This document shows positions 62,877 to 64,000 of a DNA stretch of 64,000 bases, piece by piece (positions within the stretch are counted from its first letter, which is position 1; every line of letters begins with the position of its first letter). Made by a program: the position numbers and the translations under genes. A model generated the notes under the pieces. The model was not told where the DNA came from and did not search any database. It saw only the letters and a program-made list of their open reading frames with translations. Origin of the DNA: Saprospiraceae bacterium (GTDB lineage Bacteria > Bacteroidota > Bacteroidia > Chitinophagales > Saprospiraceae); contig JADJOB010000001.1 of the NCBI GenBank assembly GCA_016714025.1, positions 248,001 through 312,000 on the forward strand. Reading direction: 5' to 3'.

Positions 62877-64000
62877 TTATTTCAATTTAGTCATTCGCTT
62901 AGTAGCTGTGTGGCCTGCACCATCTAATTGATAGTATAGTACACCAGAGTTTTCGATCTCATCTTTCTCGATCTTCAAGGTATTTAAACCTTTCACACCT
63001 TTGATGTCATAAACCCGAACAACTTTTCCTGTAACATCATAGATTGTCAATAAAGCAGGACCTGCATTTGGTAATCTGAAGCTGATTGAAGTTTCAACCT
63101 CAAATGGGTTTGGTGAATTTTGGTATAATTCAAATACACCACTTTCAACAACACCATTGTCCGTACGAACACTTAAGTCAACTCCTTTAATATCCAATTT
63201 AGCATTGTATGCTTCTGCAGCAGTAATGTCACTGGTAATTGCCAACAGTTCTTCAATATTAACATCTTTCATTGCTGTAAATGTCAATGAGAATAACACA
63301 TCGTCTTTACCAAAGCTTAATCCTTCTTTATTATTCCAGCTGGTTGTGATGATTCCATTTTCAAGAGATTTCATTCCGAAATTAGATTCATCCACATTAA
63401 GAACTCCAGATTTTAATTCAGTATAAACCATTGCTTCCTGATCAAATTTCAGAGTAAACTGGTACCCTGCAATATCATTAAAGTTGCTTGATTTAAACTC
63501 AACTGTATAGGTCTCACCGGCTTTCAATTTACCACTTTCAATTTCTAAATGAAGTTGGTCATTATGTCTGCTGGAAATTCCACTGAAGTTATGCGCTTGT
63601 GCATTGTTCGTAACATCTCCCATTTTAATTGCTACAAAATCTTCATTATGCTTACCAGCATCTGGCATAGGTATAACTGCTTCTCTTGGAGCTTTAAATG
63701 GATATGTAGGATCGATAAATGTGTAAAGTGTAGGTACAAACGTCCAGGATTGTACTTTACTGAATTCTGATGTAATACCCAAAATCAATCTTCTGATTTC
63801 AGAAACGTCAGCTGAAGTTATTGTAGCACTGTTATTAACATCTGCTGCAATCAGTTTATAAGGACTGTTCAAGCTTTCGATTCCAAGAATATGTCTTTGG
63901 ATTTTAACGATGTCTGCAGTTGATACTCCGTTGATTGGATTATCAGTTCTGAATGGTCTAACGACATATTCTGAAGCAGGACCGTAATCCAAATCTCCAA
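62877..64000 (-). CDS. secreted protein with dockerin-like and cohesin-like domains and T9SS tail (partial)
   Basis: The frame is open to the window edge (GDLDYGPASEYVV...), so the N-terminus lies beyond 64000. The visible 374 residues hold a dockerin-type pair (ADIVKIQRHILGI and DVNNSATITSADVSEIRRLI), a linker, a cohesin-like beta domain (about 140-280, LEIESGKLKAGETYTVEF, AGYQFTLKFDQEA) and a type A T9SS sorting domain (YQNSPNPFEVETSISF to TKRMTKLK). It is probably a large surface or extracellular protein. Promoter and signal peptide are outside the window. Confidence 0.85.
   Translation of the reverse strand, partial: GDLDYGPASEYVVRPFRTDNPINGVSTADIVKIQRHILGIESLNSPYKLIAADVNNSATITSADVSEIRRLILGITSEFSKVQSWTFVPTLYTFIDPTYPFKAPREAVIPMPDAGKHNEDFVAIKMGDVTNNAQAHNFSGISSRHNDQLHLEIESGKLKAGETYTVEFKSSNFNDIAGYQFTLKFDQEAMVYTELKSGVLNVDESNFGMKSLENGIITTSWNNKEGLSFGKDDVLFSLTFTAMKDVNIEELLAITSDITAAEAYNAKLDIKGVDLSVRTDNGVVESGVFELYQNSPNPFEVETSISFRLPNAGPALLTIYDVTGKVVRVYDIKGVKGLNTLKIEKDEIENSGVLYYQLDGAGHTATKRMTKLK

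Overview
The window looks like chromosome of a free-living Bacteroidota bacterium, probably of the Saprospiria/Saprospiraceae type. This is inferred from gene content, not from a search. The signs are: six intact secreted proteins ending in type IX secretion (T9SS) sorting domains, one of them of the CHU_C gliding type; LytS/LytTR and ECF sigma signalling; Bacteroidota-type promoters (-7 box TAnnTTTG); futalosine-pathway menaquinone genes; methylmalonyl-CoA mutase genes; AT-rich DNA; and several intergenic arrays of 7-11 bp repeats.

Layout. 1-2.6 kb: a short repeat array, a DinB-like protein, a His-rich membrane protein, a conserved small protein and a TauE/SafE permease. 2.7-6.5 kb: a stress block. 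CBS-pair, universal stress and Hsp20 genes run left; a PAS histidine kinase and a REC-Crp fusion regulator run right. The PAS domain carries the His and Arg of FixL-type haem oxygen sensors, and a FixK/FNR-like site lies between the two units. 7.2-13.1 kb: tandem tryptophanase and tyrosine phenol-lyase, then two LytS-type kinases and a LytTR regulator. 13.4-25.5 kb: a DUF4062-STAND ATPase, small enzymes, hypotheticals and a large repeat-bearing T9SS adhesin-like protein. 25.6-27.8 kb: remains of a mobile element (integrase fragment, ORF6N protein, truncated zinc-ribbon/excisionase-like gene, cut-off T9SS tail).

27.9-32.3 kb: mnmE, a long palindromic element, a small membrane protein and feoAB. 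32.5-39.8 kb: an ECF sigma factor overlapping a membrane-anchored barrel protein, two T9SS proteins (delta-60 repeats; M1 peptidase) and a TetA-like MFS exporter. 39.8-40.45 kb: composite repeats. 40.5-42.7 kb: a glycosyltransferase and a sugar epimerase. 42.8-45 kb: a duplicated and decayed tRNA-Pro tail, tRNA-Pro, tRNA-Ser and dnaA. 45-47.6 kb: mqnE, a histidine phosphatase and mqnA as one overlapping operon.

47.9-55.7 kb: GT2, a TonB-dependent receptor, two secreted alpha/beta-hydrolase-fold proteins (one lacking its nucleophile) and an aldo/keto reductase. 55.7-62.1 kb: lhgO, biotin carrier, small mutase subunit, biotin carboxylase and large mutase subunit, which is most of a propionyl-CoA to succinyl-CoA route. 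62.1-62.8 kb: further repeat arrays. The window ends inside a dockerin-bearing T9SS protein.

The most unusual points are the FixL/FixJ-FixK-like switch, the ~180 bp palindrome at 29356-29535, the rewritten tRNA-Pro tail at 42823-42958, the exact 7 x 11 bp array at 19167-19243, and the several unrelated short-repeat families.
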